A stretch of 35,386 nucleotides of DNA from Zopfochytrium polystomum (lineage: Eukaryota > Chytridiomycota > Chytridiomycetes > Chytridiales > Chytridiaceae): the NCBI GenBank assembly GCA_025765615.1, contig JAIVFJ010000477.1, positions 1 through 35,386 of the forward strand, given 5' to 3'. Under the pieces are notes generated by a model, which did no database searches, was not told the DNA's origin, and worked only from the letters and a program-made list of their open reading frames with translations. The position numbers were made by a program, and so were the translations under genes. Shown piece by piece: positions 9,764-19,032 of the stretch (its first letter is position 1; each line of letters starts with the position of its first letter).

Positions 9764-11008
9764 ATGCTTGAAGGTGGCGGGGACGGCAGGAAGAGTGACC
9801 ACGGCGAGGACGACGAGCGCCTTCTTTGGCTGTCCCCCCACACTGCCGCCGGCGCCGCTGCCGCCGCTGTCTGGCCTGGCGGCATGGGCGGCGATGGACG
9901 AGGACTGCCGGGCCTGCCCGCATCTGGGCCGTCCTCTGGGCAAGCCATCCGCGAAACCACGGCACCGGATCGGGAAGGGAAGCCGGGCATCCTTTTCCGG
10001 AGATCATCGAGGCCTCCTCCTGGTGAGAGTAGCACCGTTGGCGACAATGACATCGCCAGCGAGCAGGTTCCACCGTACGCATCGCAGTACGCAGGCCCGA
10101 CGACGCATCAGAATTTAAGTGGATCACGTCCTCCGAGCGGAGGGTTCTACTCTCCCAATACGACCGCAAGGCAGACACAATCCGATGTGCCTCCTCCGAG
10201 CAGCACACTAGCATTTTCGTACCCACCCCACTCGTCGAGTTCAAGGCGCAGTTGAGTAGATCTGCTGATAATACTGTTCAACTCGACATTCGAAGGCTTA
10301 AACAAAACCAACCAAATCCAGACGTTCTGATCACCCTGACCATCATCGCCGTTGTCGTTGTTGCTGCCGCCGCCGTTGTCGCAGGCGTCCTCATCGCAAA
10401 CTCGAAGAAGGCTTCCACCGACACCGTCGTGTCAACCATCACAACTTCCTCGACTGCTTCCTCGAGCATCATCGTCTCCAGTGGGCCGTCTGTCACTTCA
10501 CCCACAACATCCGCCTCCACAGCCCCGACCAGCTCGAGCAGCGGCGGCGCGAGCACCAGCACTTCTGTTCCCAGCCGATTCCAGATCAACCTGAGCGGAA
10601 CGCGGTCCTGCGTCGACGGTGATCCGTTGGCCCTGCTGGCCAACTGCGAGCCAACACCAGCCTCCAGTAGCACGCAGGTTTTTGTGCTGACAGCCGCGTC
10701 GGGTTGGAAGCAGTACCACACGGGCCATTGCATGTCTTTTTTGGAGCAGCAAGTACGTTGAGAGATACACTGTCGGAAGTGTTTGGAGGAAGAAACCCGG
10801 CTTACGTATTGGTCACTGTTCCCTCAACACATATTCCTCATTTCATCGGTTACCCTAGGTTCAGTTCGACACTTGCAACAATGGCACGTTCCAGCAGATC
10901 ACGTACGACGGCTCAACTGTCCGCAGCTCAGGCCTGTGTCTCAACTCGACTCTTGGCTCCGAAGGCGTCTGCGCCGCTTTCAACCTTGTGACGGTGGTGT
11001 CGTCCTGA
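9764..11008 (+). CDS. predicted type II membrane protein with Cys-containing C-terminal domain, 355 aa
   Basis: Three exons (9764-10250, 10322-10752, 10859-11008) join in phase across introns 10251-10321 and 10753-10858. The first 162 residues are Gly/Pro/Ser-rich and contain no signal peptide. A single hydrophobic segment follows at about residues 164-188 (LTIIAVVVVAAAAVVAGVLI). Next come about 60 Ser/Thr residues, and then a domain with spaced cysteines (RSCVDGDPLALLANCE, HTGHCMSFLEQQ, FDTCNNGTFQQITYDGST, SGLCLNST). The C-terminal pattern weakly recalls the CxxGxxQxW repeats of ricin-type beta-trefoil carbohydrate-binding domains, but this is not certain. The order implies a cytosolic N-terminus and an extracellular C-terminus. 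It is not a member of the SAM receptor family and the function is unknown. Confidence 0.65.
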
Positions 11009-12120
11009 TCGCTAACGCAGTCTCCCCCAAATACTTTGACCGTTTACCCGTGTCCCCATTACCTCAACCGATACCTGCCAATGCCTTCATACACTCAAAA
11101 CCATTTTTCCATCGATTATTTCTTCGTTTGTTTCACCAAAAAATTTGGCTTTTGCTGCTTCAACTCCCCATTCGACAACTTATCCCTCCTTGCTGGTTTG
11201 CTGCCAGGTCTGCCTTTTCCAGCTACGCGCAACGTGCGCGCACATGCGCGTCATACTTACTCAAACAGAAAACACCGCCTCGCGCCCGTTGAAATTCCTT
11301 CCCTGTAGTTAAAATGGGAGGGCACACTCTCTCTTGCTACTGGAGTTTTCAGTGTATGGCGTCGCACGGCCCCGCCTGTGTGTGTGTGTGTGTGTGTGTG
11401 TGGGCCTGTGTCCGAATTTCACCACCTGCAGAAGCGCCCTCAACTCATATTGGCTTTCAACTTTATTGGCCGAGACTGACCTCACCGATCCGACAGGAAA
11501 ACAAACTTAATGTTCCAAGCGCTAACGCGCTTTGCCCCCAGCCTCAGACTCAGCCAGCTAATGACGGAGGCTGTGCTTTTCTCAATACGCATCTTCAATT
11601 GTATTAATCACCGTCACAAGCTCGAGGAGTCGAGTTGTCTCGCTCTCTATTATGCTATTCTTCTCTGATCTCCACCATTATCAATATCGCCTGATTCCTT
11701 AAATCTCCTTCGTTTATCCAGCAACGGCTGAGGCAGTGCCAAGCTCAATTGGCCGAGGATGAGGACGGTCACTGATTTGACAAAAAAGTCAACGATCTCC
11801 AAACATGTTCATCGTCCCAAGGACCACGAGCGTATGCACCTTGCCTTGCCTTGAGGGCAGGCATGGCCGATGGTACTCTGGTTGAAGAAGCAGCCTGTGC
11901 TTTCTCTCTTGAGAATGAGAGGAGCAGTCGAAACGTGATTGTCCGTTCACACTTTCTTATTTTTAATCATCTCGTGGGGCTTGCTGCCTGTCTTCTTGAG
12001 GGCCCCGACAAGCGAAGACAGGCAACAACCCAAAAAACGAAAACCGATGAAAACAACACAAAACAAAAAAAAAAAAAAGAAAAGCAGCAAAAATCTTCAA
12101 AGCGCAGCCACCCAACAAAC
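11009..12120. other. intergenic stretch with a (TG)n microsatellite
   Basis: No gene is recognised over 1.1 kb. The open frame that enters the next gene from 11851 has no signal peptide and includes a poly-A tract (12061-12080), so it is read as 5' UTR. Part of this must hold the promoter of the gene at 12121. Confidence 0.5.
11377..11402. repeat. (TG)13 microsatellite
   Basis: Thirteen uninterrupted TG units in the intergenic region; such runs can form left-handed DNA and vary in length. Confidence 0.95.
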
Positions 12121-14025
12121 ATGCACGCCGCAGCCGCCTCCGTCACCGCAGCAGCAGCCGTTGCAGCGACCTTCTCCTTCTCCCCATCTTCCCGCCGCGC
12201 CGTCCCTGTCCCTGGTTTCCGCCGCACCCACACCCATGCCACGACCCTCGACCTCGTCTTCCTCTCCTCGGCCTCCGCTCTCTCCGCGTTGCTGCCCGTC
12301 CTCACCCTCGCCCTGCTCCCGGCCTTCGCCACCGCCCAAACCCCCGTCGACTGGACGCCCGTCTCGGGAACCGTCGCCGTCAGGCTCACAAACCTGCCCT
12401 CCTCGGGTGCGTTCTGCGTCGGAGACTCGGTCGACTACGCAATCGACTTCAACAGCGTCCCCGCGAGCAACCCGCAGAACCAGACAGACCTGACCTACGC
12501 GTACATGTTCCTGGTTGGCCCTCGCCAAGACCCCGTCGTAGACCCCAACGGCCTTTCAACCAGCAACAGTGGTTTCATATACACCATAGTTCAATCCCGG
12601 CCAATCACGACCGTCCAAAATCCCGGCTCCTTTGTAGTTGACCCCATGATGCGAGGATTTGTTAGCCTTAAACCCCAAATTGTCCTGGCGTATGAAAGCA
12701 CTTTGGGCGTGTCATCCAAGTTCCAAAACGGCGCATGGGGACAGGAGTTCTTCAACGTCTCCTTGGTCTGCAACAAGACGTCCCCATCGCCCAGTTCCTC
12801 TGGGTTCATGTCGTTCTCGCAATCGGCATCTCCTGCAACCTCTACGCCGCCCACAGCGACGTTCTCTCAATCAACTTCTGGACCTACCGTCGGACCGACG
12901 ACGGGTCCGACTGGAGCGACTGGACCGACGGAACCGACGAATCCCGCAGCTTCAACGACTGCCACGAGAAGCTCGAGCAACCCCCCCACCTCGAGTAGCG
13001 AAACGTCGTTACCCAACGGCTCAGCCACGCCGTCACCGACTTCGGAGCTGTCATTGGCGGCATCCTCCGGCCTGTCCGTCGGAGCTATCGTCGCAATAGC
13101 CGCTCTTTGCGGCGCACTCATCCCCCTCCTTCTCGCCGTACTCATATTCTTTGCCATCCGCAGACGTCGACAGCAGAAACAGTCCACGCTGGAGAACCCG
13201 CCCGCTACGCTTTCTGGGAACATTCCCCCAGGCGGCGCAGGCAGTGGCTCTCCCGCTTTAACTCGACTGATGTCGGATGTCCGAGCGTCGCACCACTCGA
13301 GGTCGGAGTCGGATACGTCGGCGCCGACCCTGAACGACGGCCACAGTTCGTTCGAGGTTGAGGTCCCAAGCACCGCTCCGAAGGAGTCCACGTTCATTGT
13401 AGTCACCAATTCCGGCGCTCCGCAAATGTCGTGGAGAGAGAGCCAGGTAACCGTCAACACTACATTTTCTCCCTCCTCGTGGTATTATCTGACAATTCCA
13501 CTACAGCAGGTCGAGTACCTGATCCCCGTCTCCCGAACGCCCATCCCTCCCTCACCCGAAGACCCGGCGATCCCAACACCCGCACCAAGCGAACCCAGCC
13601 TCTTCACGGGCGTCCACGACGTCGTCTCCGCGCTGGAAGCCACAAACAGCGGCAGCGCCGACGACGCCAGCAAATCGCCAAAGCACCAGCAGCACCAGGT
13701 CGGCCCGCCAGCCAAAAAGGACCACGTCAGCCGCTGGTCGGCGCACGAAGTCGCCACGGCGCTGCAAGCGGAGGGCGTCGCGTCCTCGATCGCGGACGTC
13801 TTTGAGCGCGAAGGGATCGACGGCGCGCGCCTCGCGGAGGTCGACAGCGCGTTCTTGTCGCGCGAGGTCGGGATCGCGACCGCGGGGGCGAGGGCGAGAG
13901 TTTTGCTGGCGGTGCGGAGGATCCGCGGAGAGGAGGTGCCGGAGGAGACGGAGGGGCGGCCGGCCCGCCGCGGTCGGGCGGGAGATGCCCCGACGCCGCC
14001 GCCGTATAAGTCGCTTGAGCGTTGA
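12121..14025 (+). CDS. SAM-domain receptor-like protein, copy 2 (614 aa, intact)
   Basis: Exons 12121-13446 and 13507-14025 are joined across a 60-base intron at the position conserved in the family. A hydrophobic signal segment lies at about residues 45-72. It is followed by an ectodomain with two conserved cysteines (FCVGDSVDY near 97, SLVCNKTS near 215) and motifs NPQNQTD and FQNGAW. Then come a Thr/Pro/Gly-rich stalk (GPTTGPTGATGPTEPT), a membrane segment at about 320-346, RRRRQQKQ, WRESQ/QVEYLIPVSRTP and LFTGVHDVVSALEA. A SAM domain at about 517-583 (RWSAHEVATAL ... GIDGARLAEVDSAFL ... RVLLAVRRIRGEE) and a PPPYKSLER end complete it. SAM domains mediate protein oligomerisation and PPPY is a WW-domain ligand. 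The intron has no stop and is a multiple of three, so retention would add 20 residues. Ligand and pathway are unknown. Confidence 0.8.
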   Translation: MHAAAASVTAAAAVAATFSFSPSSRRAVPVPGFRRTHTHATTLDLVFLSSASALSALLPVLTLALLPAFATAQTPVDWTPVSGTVAVRLTNLPSSGAFCVGDSVDYAIDFNSVPASNPQNQTDLTYAYMFLVGPRQDPVVDPNGLSTSNSGFIYTIVQSRPITTVQNPGSFVVDPMMRGFVSLKPQIVLAYESTLGVSSKFQNGAWGQEFFNVSLVCNKTSPSPSSSGFMSFSQSASPATSTPPTATFSQSTSGPTVGPTTGPTGATGPTEPTNPAASTTATRSSSNPPTSSSETSLPNGSATPSPTSELSLAASSGLSVGAIVAIAALCGALIPLLLAVLIFFAIRRRRQQKQSTLENPPATLSGNIPPGGAGSGSPALTRLMSDVRASHHSRSESDTSAPTLNDGHSSFEVEVPSTAPKESTFIVVTNSGAPQMSWRESQVTVNTTFSPSSWYYLTIPLQQVEYLIPVSRTPIPPSPEDPAIPTPAPSEPSLFTGVHDVVSALEATNSGSADDASKSPKHQQHQVGPPAKKDHVSRWSAHEVATALQAEGVASSIADVFEREGIDGARLAEVDSAFLSREVGIATAGARARVLLAVRRIRGEEVPEETEGRPARRGRAGDAPTPPPYKSLER

Positions 14026-14390
14026 GCGAGTGTACAAGGACCGTTTGTTGTGTGTGTGTATTTGGATTGGTGGGACGGCCCATTGTATATTGCTGTATTG
14101 CCGGTCGCCCCGAACCCACTTGATGCCTCATGGGCCAACGTATTATTGAGCCCTCATTCTCTCCGATGCATAGCGTCTAATTTTCCGTTTGCTCCCTCCT
14201 TCCCATTCCTCCTCATTTTCCCACTCAACTGAGGTCCATCGAAAGTGTTCGATTCCTCCGTGGCTGGATTACCCCGAAACAAAAAACCCCGTTTGTCTCT
14301 CCTAACCCGCCATATTTCCTTTTTCGGCAATGCCTGCCTGTCTTCCGCCATATTTCCTCTTGCCTGTCTTAACCCTTCCGGATCTCTGAC
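14026..14390. promoter_or_regulatory. intergenic region between receptor copies 2 and 3
   Basis: This 365-base gap holds the 3' UTR of copy 2 and the pyrimidine-rich promoter region of copy 3. No further element was recognised. Confidence 0.4.
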
Positions 14391-16156
14391 ATGACGGCGT
14401 CGATCGGTGTTGTCGCCAGCTCGCTGCGGCTGCTGATGCAGCTTGCCCTCGCCTCGCTCGCGCACGCCCAGACCTTCGTCGCAATCTCAGCAATGCCCGC
14501 GTCCCGCCAGTTCTGCGTCGGCGACGTGATCTCGTACACGGCCTCCCTGCAAGTGATTGACCACAACCCACAAAACCAATCCGATGTGACCATCGAGAAC
14601 GTCTTCCTGATAGGCCCGTCCGGCTTCGCCCTCCAGATCGTGAACGGAGAGTACGCGAAAACGTCGTCTTTCCAGATTTACACCGTGCCAGAGTCCATCC
14701 GCGGAATGGTCGACCTTTTCCTCCGGGGGACTGCGTTTTACTCTAGCAACCCAAACGAGCTGCTCGTGTCGCAAGACTCGAGCCCGACCTTTTCTATTGC
14801 GTCCAGCTGCCCCTCTTCTTCTCCTTCGTCGACAGCAACCACTACTTCATCACCGTCGCTTTCGACATCGCTTCCCTCAGCCTCCACATCCTCATCCGCA
14901 AGCGGCTCCGACTCAATCCCGTCCTCGTCCTTGCCCACAACAGTGACCCGATCACCGACCTCGTCGATCGTCTCAGATACGCGCGATCCTGCCATCGGCC
15001 CCAGCACTAGCAGCGCCCAACCAGCGACCCAAACAGGCGTCGATCCGGCTCCGGCGGCGTCCTCTGGCCTCTCCGCTGGCGCCGTCGCGGGGATCGCCGC
15101 AGGTTTCGGTCTTGTTGCAATCCTCAGTGTAGCAGTTTTCATCCTCTACGTGCAACCGAAACCGCGGAAGCAAAGCGGTGAGAACTGGAGGAGCTTCCTG
15201 TTAGACGGTTTCGGCTTGGGCAATAGAGGCGGCGGTGAGGCGCATGAGCAGCCAGATCCCACACCCCTGGCCGCAGAGTCTACGCACCAAACCGATACCA
15301 ACACAGTTGCCGACACCAGCCCCCCATTCATTGTCACCCAGTTGTTCACTCCTCATCAAGAAACCAGCCTTGATCGCGCACAAGTGCCCGCCGCGGCCCC
15401 AACAATGTTCTGGCGGACGAGCGAGGTGAGGTTTCTCAAAACGTGCTTTCTGGCGGCGTCCTATTGAACCTGTCTCTCCTCCTCTCCTGTCAGCAAATCG
15501 ACTACCTCATCCCAATGTCAGTGACGCCCACCCCGCGCCCGGCGTCCCCTCACGCGTTCGCTGCATCCAACGCGTCTTCCGCTTACGCAGCGTCGACGGC
15601 GAGCGTAGACTCCAAGCCCGCGAAGAACGACATCCGCGCCGCGACGCCCGTCGCATCGCGCGGTTCACGCACGCCGGAGCCTCCCCCGCCGTCCGAGCCC
15701 GCCGCCATCACCTCGAACGCGGCTTCACTGCCTGAGCAGCCCACGCTCTTCAGCGGCGTGCAGGACGTCGTCGAGGCGCTGGCCGCGGCCGGTGGCGGCA
15801 GCGGCAGCGACGGCGGCTCACTAAAACGCAGCCCAACAAAGGCACCAATGGCAGACCGCTCCTGGCGGCGATGGACCCCGGCCGAAGTCGCGTCGGCGCT
15901 ATCCGGCGAAGGCGTGGCTTCGTCCACGGTGTCCTTGTTTCTCGCGAACGAGATCGACGGGCTGGTCCTGCGGTCCGTGGACGACGCGTTCCTGACGGAG
16001 GAGCTTTCGATATCGGGCGCGGCGGAGCGGGAGGCGGTGATGGCGGCGGTGCGGCGGGTCAGACGGGACGATGATGACGAGGGTGGGGAGGAGGGCGAGT
16101 TTGGGTCGCAGCGGATGTTTGAGTCGGAGGGGCGGCCGCCGCCGTATTTGGCGTGA
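14391..16156 (+). CDS. SAM-domain receptor-like protein, copy 3 (565 aa, intact)
   Basis: Exons 14391-15425 and 15494-16156 are joined in phase 0 over a 68-base intron. Residues 1-27 form a clear signal peptide ending AHAQ. The ectodomain runs from FCVGDVISYTASL (near 41) through HNPQNQSD, FLIGP and VPESIRGMVDL to SIASSC (near 140). A Ser/Thr stalk precedes a membrane segment at about 225-255 (GAIAGIAAG type start, FGLVAILSVAVFILYV). The cytosolic tail carries FWRTSE/QIDYLIPMSVTP, LFSGVQDVVEALAA, a SAM domain at about 469-535 (RRWTPAEVASAL ... EIDGLVLRSVDDAFL ... AVMAAVRRVRRDD) and RPPPYLA at the very end. It is the cleanest member for defining the family. It starts 366 bases after copy 2 and is followed by copy 4, all on one strand, which fits tandem duplication. 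Confidence 0.82.
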
Positions 16157-16480
16157 CGAGTAGAAAGCGCGAAGTGTCGTGCCGGGCTGGTCCCGCCCCT
16201 AACGCTGTATATCGACCTGAACTTGATCTTGCCGACGATTTATTGCATCGCCTGCCCAGTTGCGGCCAGTAACAACCATTTTCATACATGTATATAGAAT
16301 ACCTTTGTTGCGAAGCGGGCGCTTTTCTCTTGGGACTCGAAAAACAGTCGGAGCTTGAGGCAAAGACAGACACCGATCTTTACACTCACAACATCTCCCC
16401 TGGCTTGACACCGTCAACCGAAAACCCCACGGCCTCGTTGCAGGCCATCACGACAACCTCGGCCCACCAGGAAGACCACA
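16157..16480. promoter_or_regulatory. intergenic region between receptor copies 3 and 4
   Basis: A 324-base gap, presumed to hold the 3' UTR of copy 3 and the promoter of copy 4. No TATA box or other motif could be assigned. Confidence 0.4.
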
Positions 16481-18104
16481 ATGACGCTCGCTGTGCTCAC
16501 AATCCTTGCCTTTTTCAGCGTACGGCCTGTCCGGTCGGACTATATCGCCATCACGTCCTTTCCCGCCTCCGGTCAGTTCTGCGTCGATTCCGTCATCTCC
16601 TACTCGATCAGCCTGAGCGGAATCGATTACAACAACCCGCAGAACGCATCCGATCCCACCCATGTGATCGTAGTCCTCTCCGGCCCACCGCAGAGCGAAT
16701 CGATCGACCCCTCTGGAATATCCTCTGGAGGATTGGCGCAAGCTATTTCGAATGAGAAGTCTTCCGATTTCAAAGCCTTCACATAGTACAAAGTGCCGGC
16801 GAGCATCAAGGGATTCTCAAATCTCTACTTCCACCTTACCGCGGCATACGGAAGCAGACTCGGCGATCCAGCGGCCCTCATCAGAAGTCTCGACTCGGCG
16901 CCCCCATTTTCGATCGCGTCGGACTGCGGCACAGACTCTTCGTCGTCTTCGTCGTCGCCATCAACCACTGCCACTTCCTCGTCATCCATTTCACCCACAG
17001 CTAGCGGATCAGCCGCCTCGCTGACTACTTCGTCCTCCCAGCCGCCTTTTACAACGAAATCAACCTCGAGCACCTCGACCACATCGCAAGCCGTGAATGG
17101 TACTCTCGCGAGAGGATCGGCGGGACTTTCTACCGGCGCGATCGCAGGGATCGTCTCGGTCATTGGGTTCCTCATTTTATGCGTGTGTGTGGTGTTTTTC
17201 CTGTTCGTGCAGCCGCGTCGAGCTCAGCAGAAGAGTACGGGCACGCTTCCGGCTTCGTCTCGAATGTTCGTTTCAAAACGAGGTCGAGCCGATTCGGCGA
17301 GCACCACATCCCAAAAGTCGTCCGCTGCGGAGTCTCCCGTTCCACCACCCGCGTTCCCAAGCGGCGATACAGAGGCTTCTTCAACGGCGAGGCCGCATCC
17401 TCTTGGCGAAACGTCTGTTGCGCTTGCTCAAGGTACCAACGTGCCCAACGCATTTTGGAGATCCAGCGAGGTGAGAAGATTGAGACGGATGGGATAATCC
17501 ACTCCACTGACCAGCTCGACCACAGCACATCGAGTACCTCGTGCCCATTTCGGCGACGCCCACACCGCCCTCCGGGTCCTTCGACGCATTCACTGGCTCC
17601 AATGTATCGTCACTGGACCCGTCCACCACCAAATCGACGCACGACCCAAAAAGGCCGGCCCCAAGCTCGACCCCGCAACCCAGCCGTACCGCCGAGCTCG
17701 CCGCGTCGTCGTCCGCGCCCACGCTCTTCAGCGGCGTGACCGACGTCGTCGCCGCGCTCTCCGCCGCGACCGACGACGCGAATGGCAAGCCGCCGCCGTC
17801 AAAGGCGCCTGCGTTATCTTGGCGGCAGTGGACCTCGGCCGACGTCGCTGAAGCGCTAGCAGACGAAGGCGTCGCGGCGTCGGTGGTGGAGGTCTTTGCC
17901 GCTAACGAGATCGACGGGTACGTGCTGCGCACGCTGGACGACAGGTTCTTGGCGGACGAGCTGGGGTTGGCGGAGGCGGGTTCACGGGAGGCGGTGATGG
18001 AGGCTGTAAGGAGGATTAGGGGTGATGCGGTTGGTGATGCGGGGGCGTCGTCGGGTGCGGGGGATTTTGGGACGTTGACGTCGCCGCCGCCGTATTTGGC
18101 ATGA
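16481..18104 (+). CDS. SAM-domain receptor-like protein, copy 4, with an in-frame TAG
   Basis: Exons 16481-17470 and 17526-18104 are joined over a 55-base intron. The signal peptide is residues 1-19. The ectodomain has FCVDSVISYSISL, NNPQNASD, LSGPPQ, VPASIKGFSNLYF and SIASDC. A TAG at 16784-16786 interrupts it in frame (codon 102), and the same frame resumes immediately with YKVPASIKG. The stalk, membrane segment (about 214-242), FWRSSE/HIEYLVPISATP, LFSGVTDVVAALSA, SAM domain (about 429-495; RQWTSADVAEAL ... EIDGYVLRTLDDRFL ... AVMEAVRRIRGDA) and SPPPYLA all follow normally. The intact downstream frame argues that the stop is recent, a sequencing error, or read through. A TAG-ending micro-intron is not supported by a suitable donor. 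Confidence 0.72.
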
Positions 18105-18479
18105 TTGATTCGAGGGGACCGAGTGTGTAGAAAGCTCTCATAATAGACGAGGTACTGCTAGCCCTCAAGTTTCACTGTTTGATGTTTGAGCGGCCCAACG
18201 CATGTCATCTGGAGCTTAACGATCATTACGATGGGATATCCGAATTATGCTCATGCGAAGCCTGTCCTCAATACTTTGCTCAGATGAGCGGGAATTGGGA
18301 TAGACAGGCGCCCTGAGAAGACACGGCGTGACTCGCAGCAGATGTGCGCGAGCACGTCTCCTGCTTTGTCGCGGCAGCTTTCTTCCACACACGGTCGAGT
18401 CCATCCAGCCGGAGATACGTCACAAACGCCGCCAGCACCATCTCTACTGCAATGAAACACGGCCCTCATTTCACAAGCA
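18105..18479. other. intergenic stretch before the truncated SAM copy
   Basis: Where a signal peptide, ectodomain and membrane segment would be expected for another family copy, none can be recognised in any frame. The last bases (ttcacaagcacagcag) look like a retained splice acceptor. Confidence 0.45.
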
Positions 18480-18850
18480 CAGCAGGTGTCCTCCGTGTCC
18501 CTCGATACGTTCGCCGCCTTTAACGAGTCCCCACCAGGCGCGACCGCGTCCTCGTCCAAGCTCTTTAACGGAGTGACCAATTTCGTTGCCGCGCTGGCCG
18601 CTGCACCTGAAACGGCGGACGTTGCGGCTGCGGGTTCCTGGCGGCACTGGACGGTGGCGCAGGTTGGCAGGGCGCTGGCGAAGGAGGCGTCGCGGCGTCA
18701 GTGGTGGATGTGTTTGTGGTCAATCAGATCGACGGGTACGCGTTGAGGACACTGGATGACTGGTTCATAGCGGATGAGCTTGGAATGGCCGACGCCAGTG
18801 CGAGGGAGGCGGTGATGGTGGCTGTGAGGAGGATACGGTGCGAAGGAGCG
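18480..18850 (+). pseudogene. truncated receptor-family copy: exon 2 / SAM domain only
   Basis: This starts just after an acceptor-like cacagcag. It encodes SLDTFAAFNESPPG (compare SFDAFTGSNVSS in copy 4), LFNGVTNFVAALAA and a SAM domain (RHWTVAQVGRAL ... SVVDVFVVNQIDGYALRTLDDWF ... AVMVAVRRIR). One missing G near 18688 breaks the frame between ALAKE and GVAAS. The ectodomain, membrane segment, YLIP motif and C-terminal PPPY are all absent; the frame simply runs on towards the arrestin-like gene. This looks like the 3' remnant of a fifth tandem copy. Its closest relative by eye is copy 4. Confidence 0.7.
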
Positions 18851-19032
18851 TCAGTGATCGTGGAGTCGAGGATGTTGGCGGCGCTACGTGTAGGTGCTCT
18901 GTGCTTCGCCTTCGTTGTGAGAACAATCCATAATTGGAGACTGGTGGCACCTCTTCGGCTGCCGATGTCCATTTCCGTTGCAGTCCTGCAATTAGCGCAA
19001 TCTAAATCTCTGTCAACGGAAAAGCGCCGCCA

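Noticed and set aside
11851..12120. Upstream in-frame start for receptor copy 2
   Set aside because: It adds a Lys-rich, poly-A-encoded stretch before the signal segment; no paralogue has this, so it is treated as 5' UTR.
12867..13460. Long minus-strand frame (197 codons) opposite receptor copy 2
   Set aside because: It mirrors the Ser/Thr-rich stalk and membrane segment of the real gene and shows no independent features.
16750..16786. Short intron ending at the TAG of receptor copy 4
   Set aside because: The nearest GT donor would give an intron of about 31 bases, shorter than any other here, and would delete family-typical residues.
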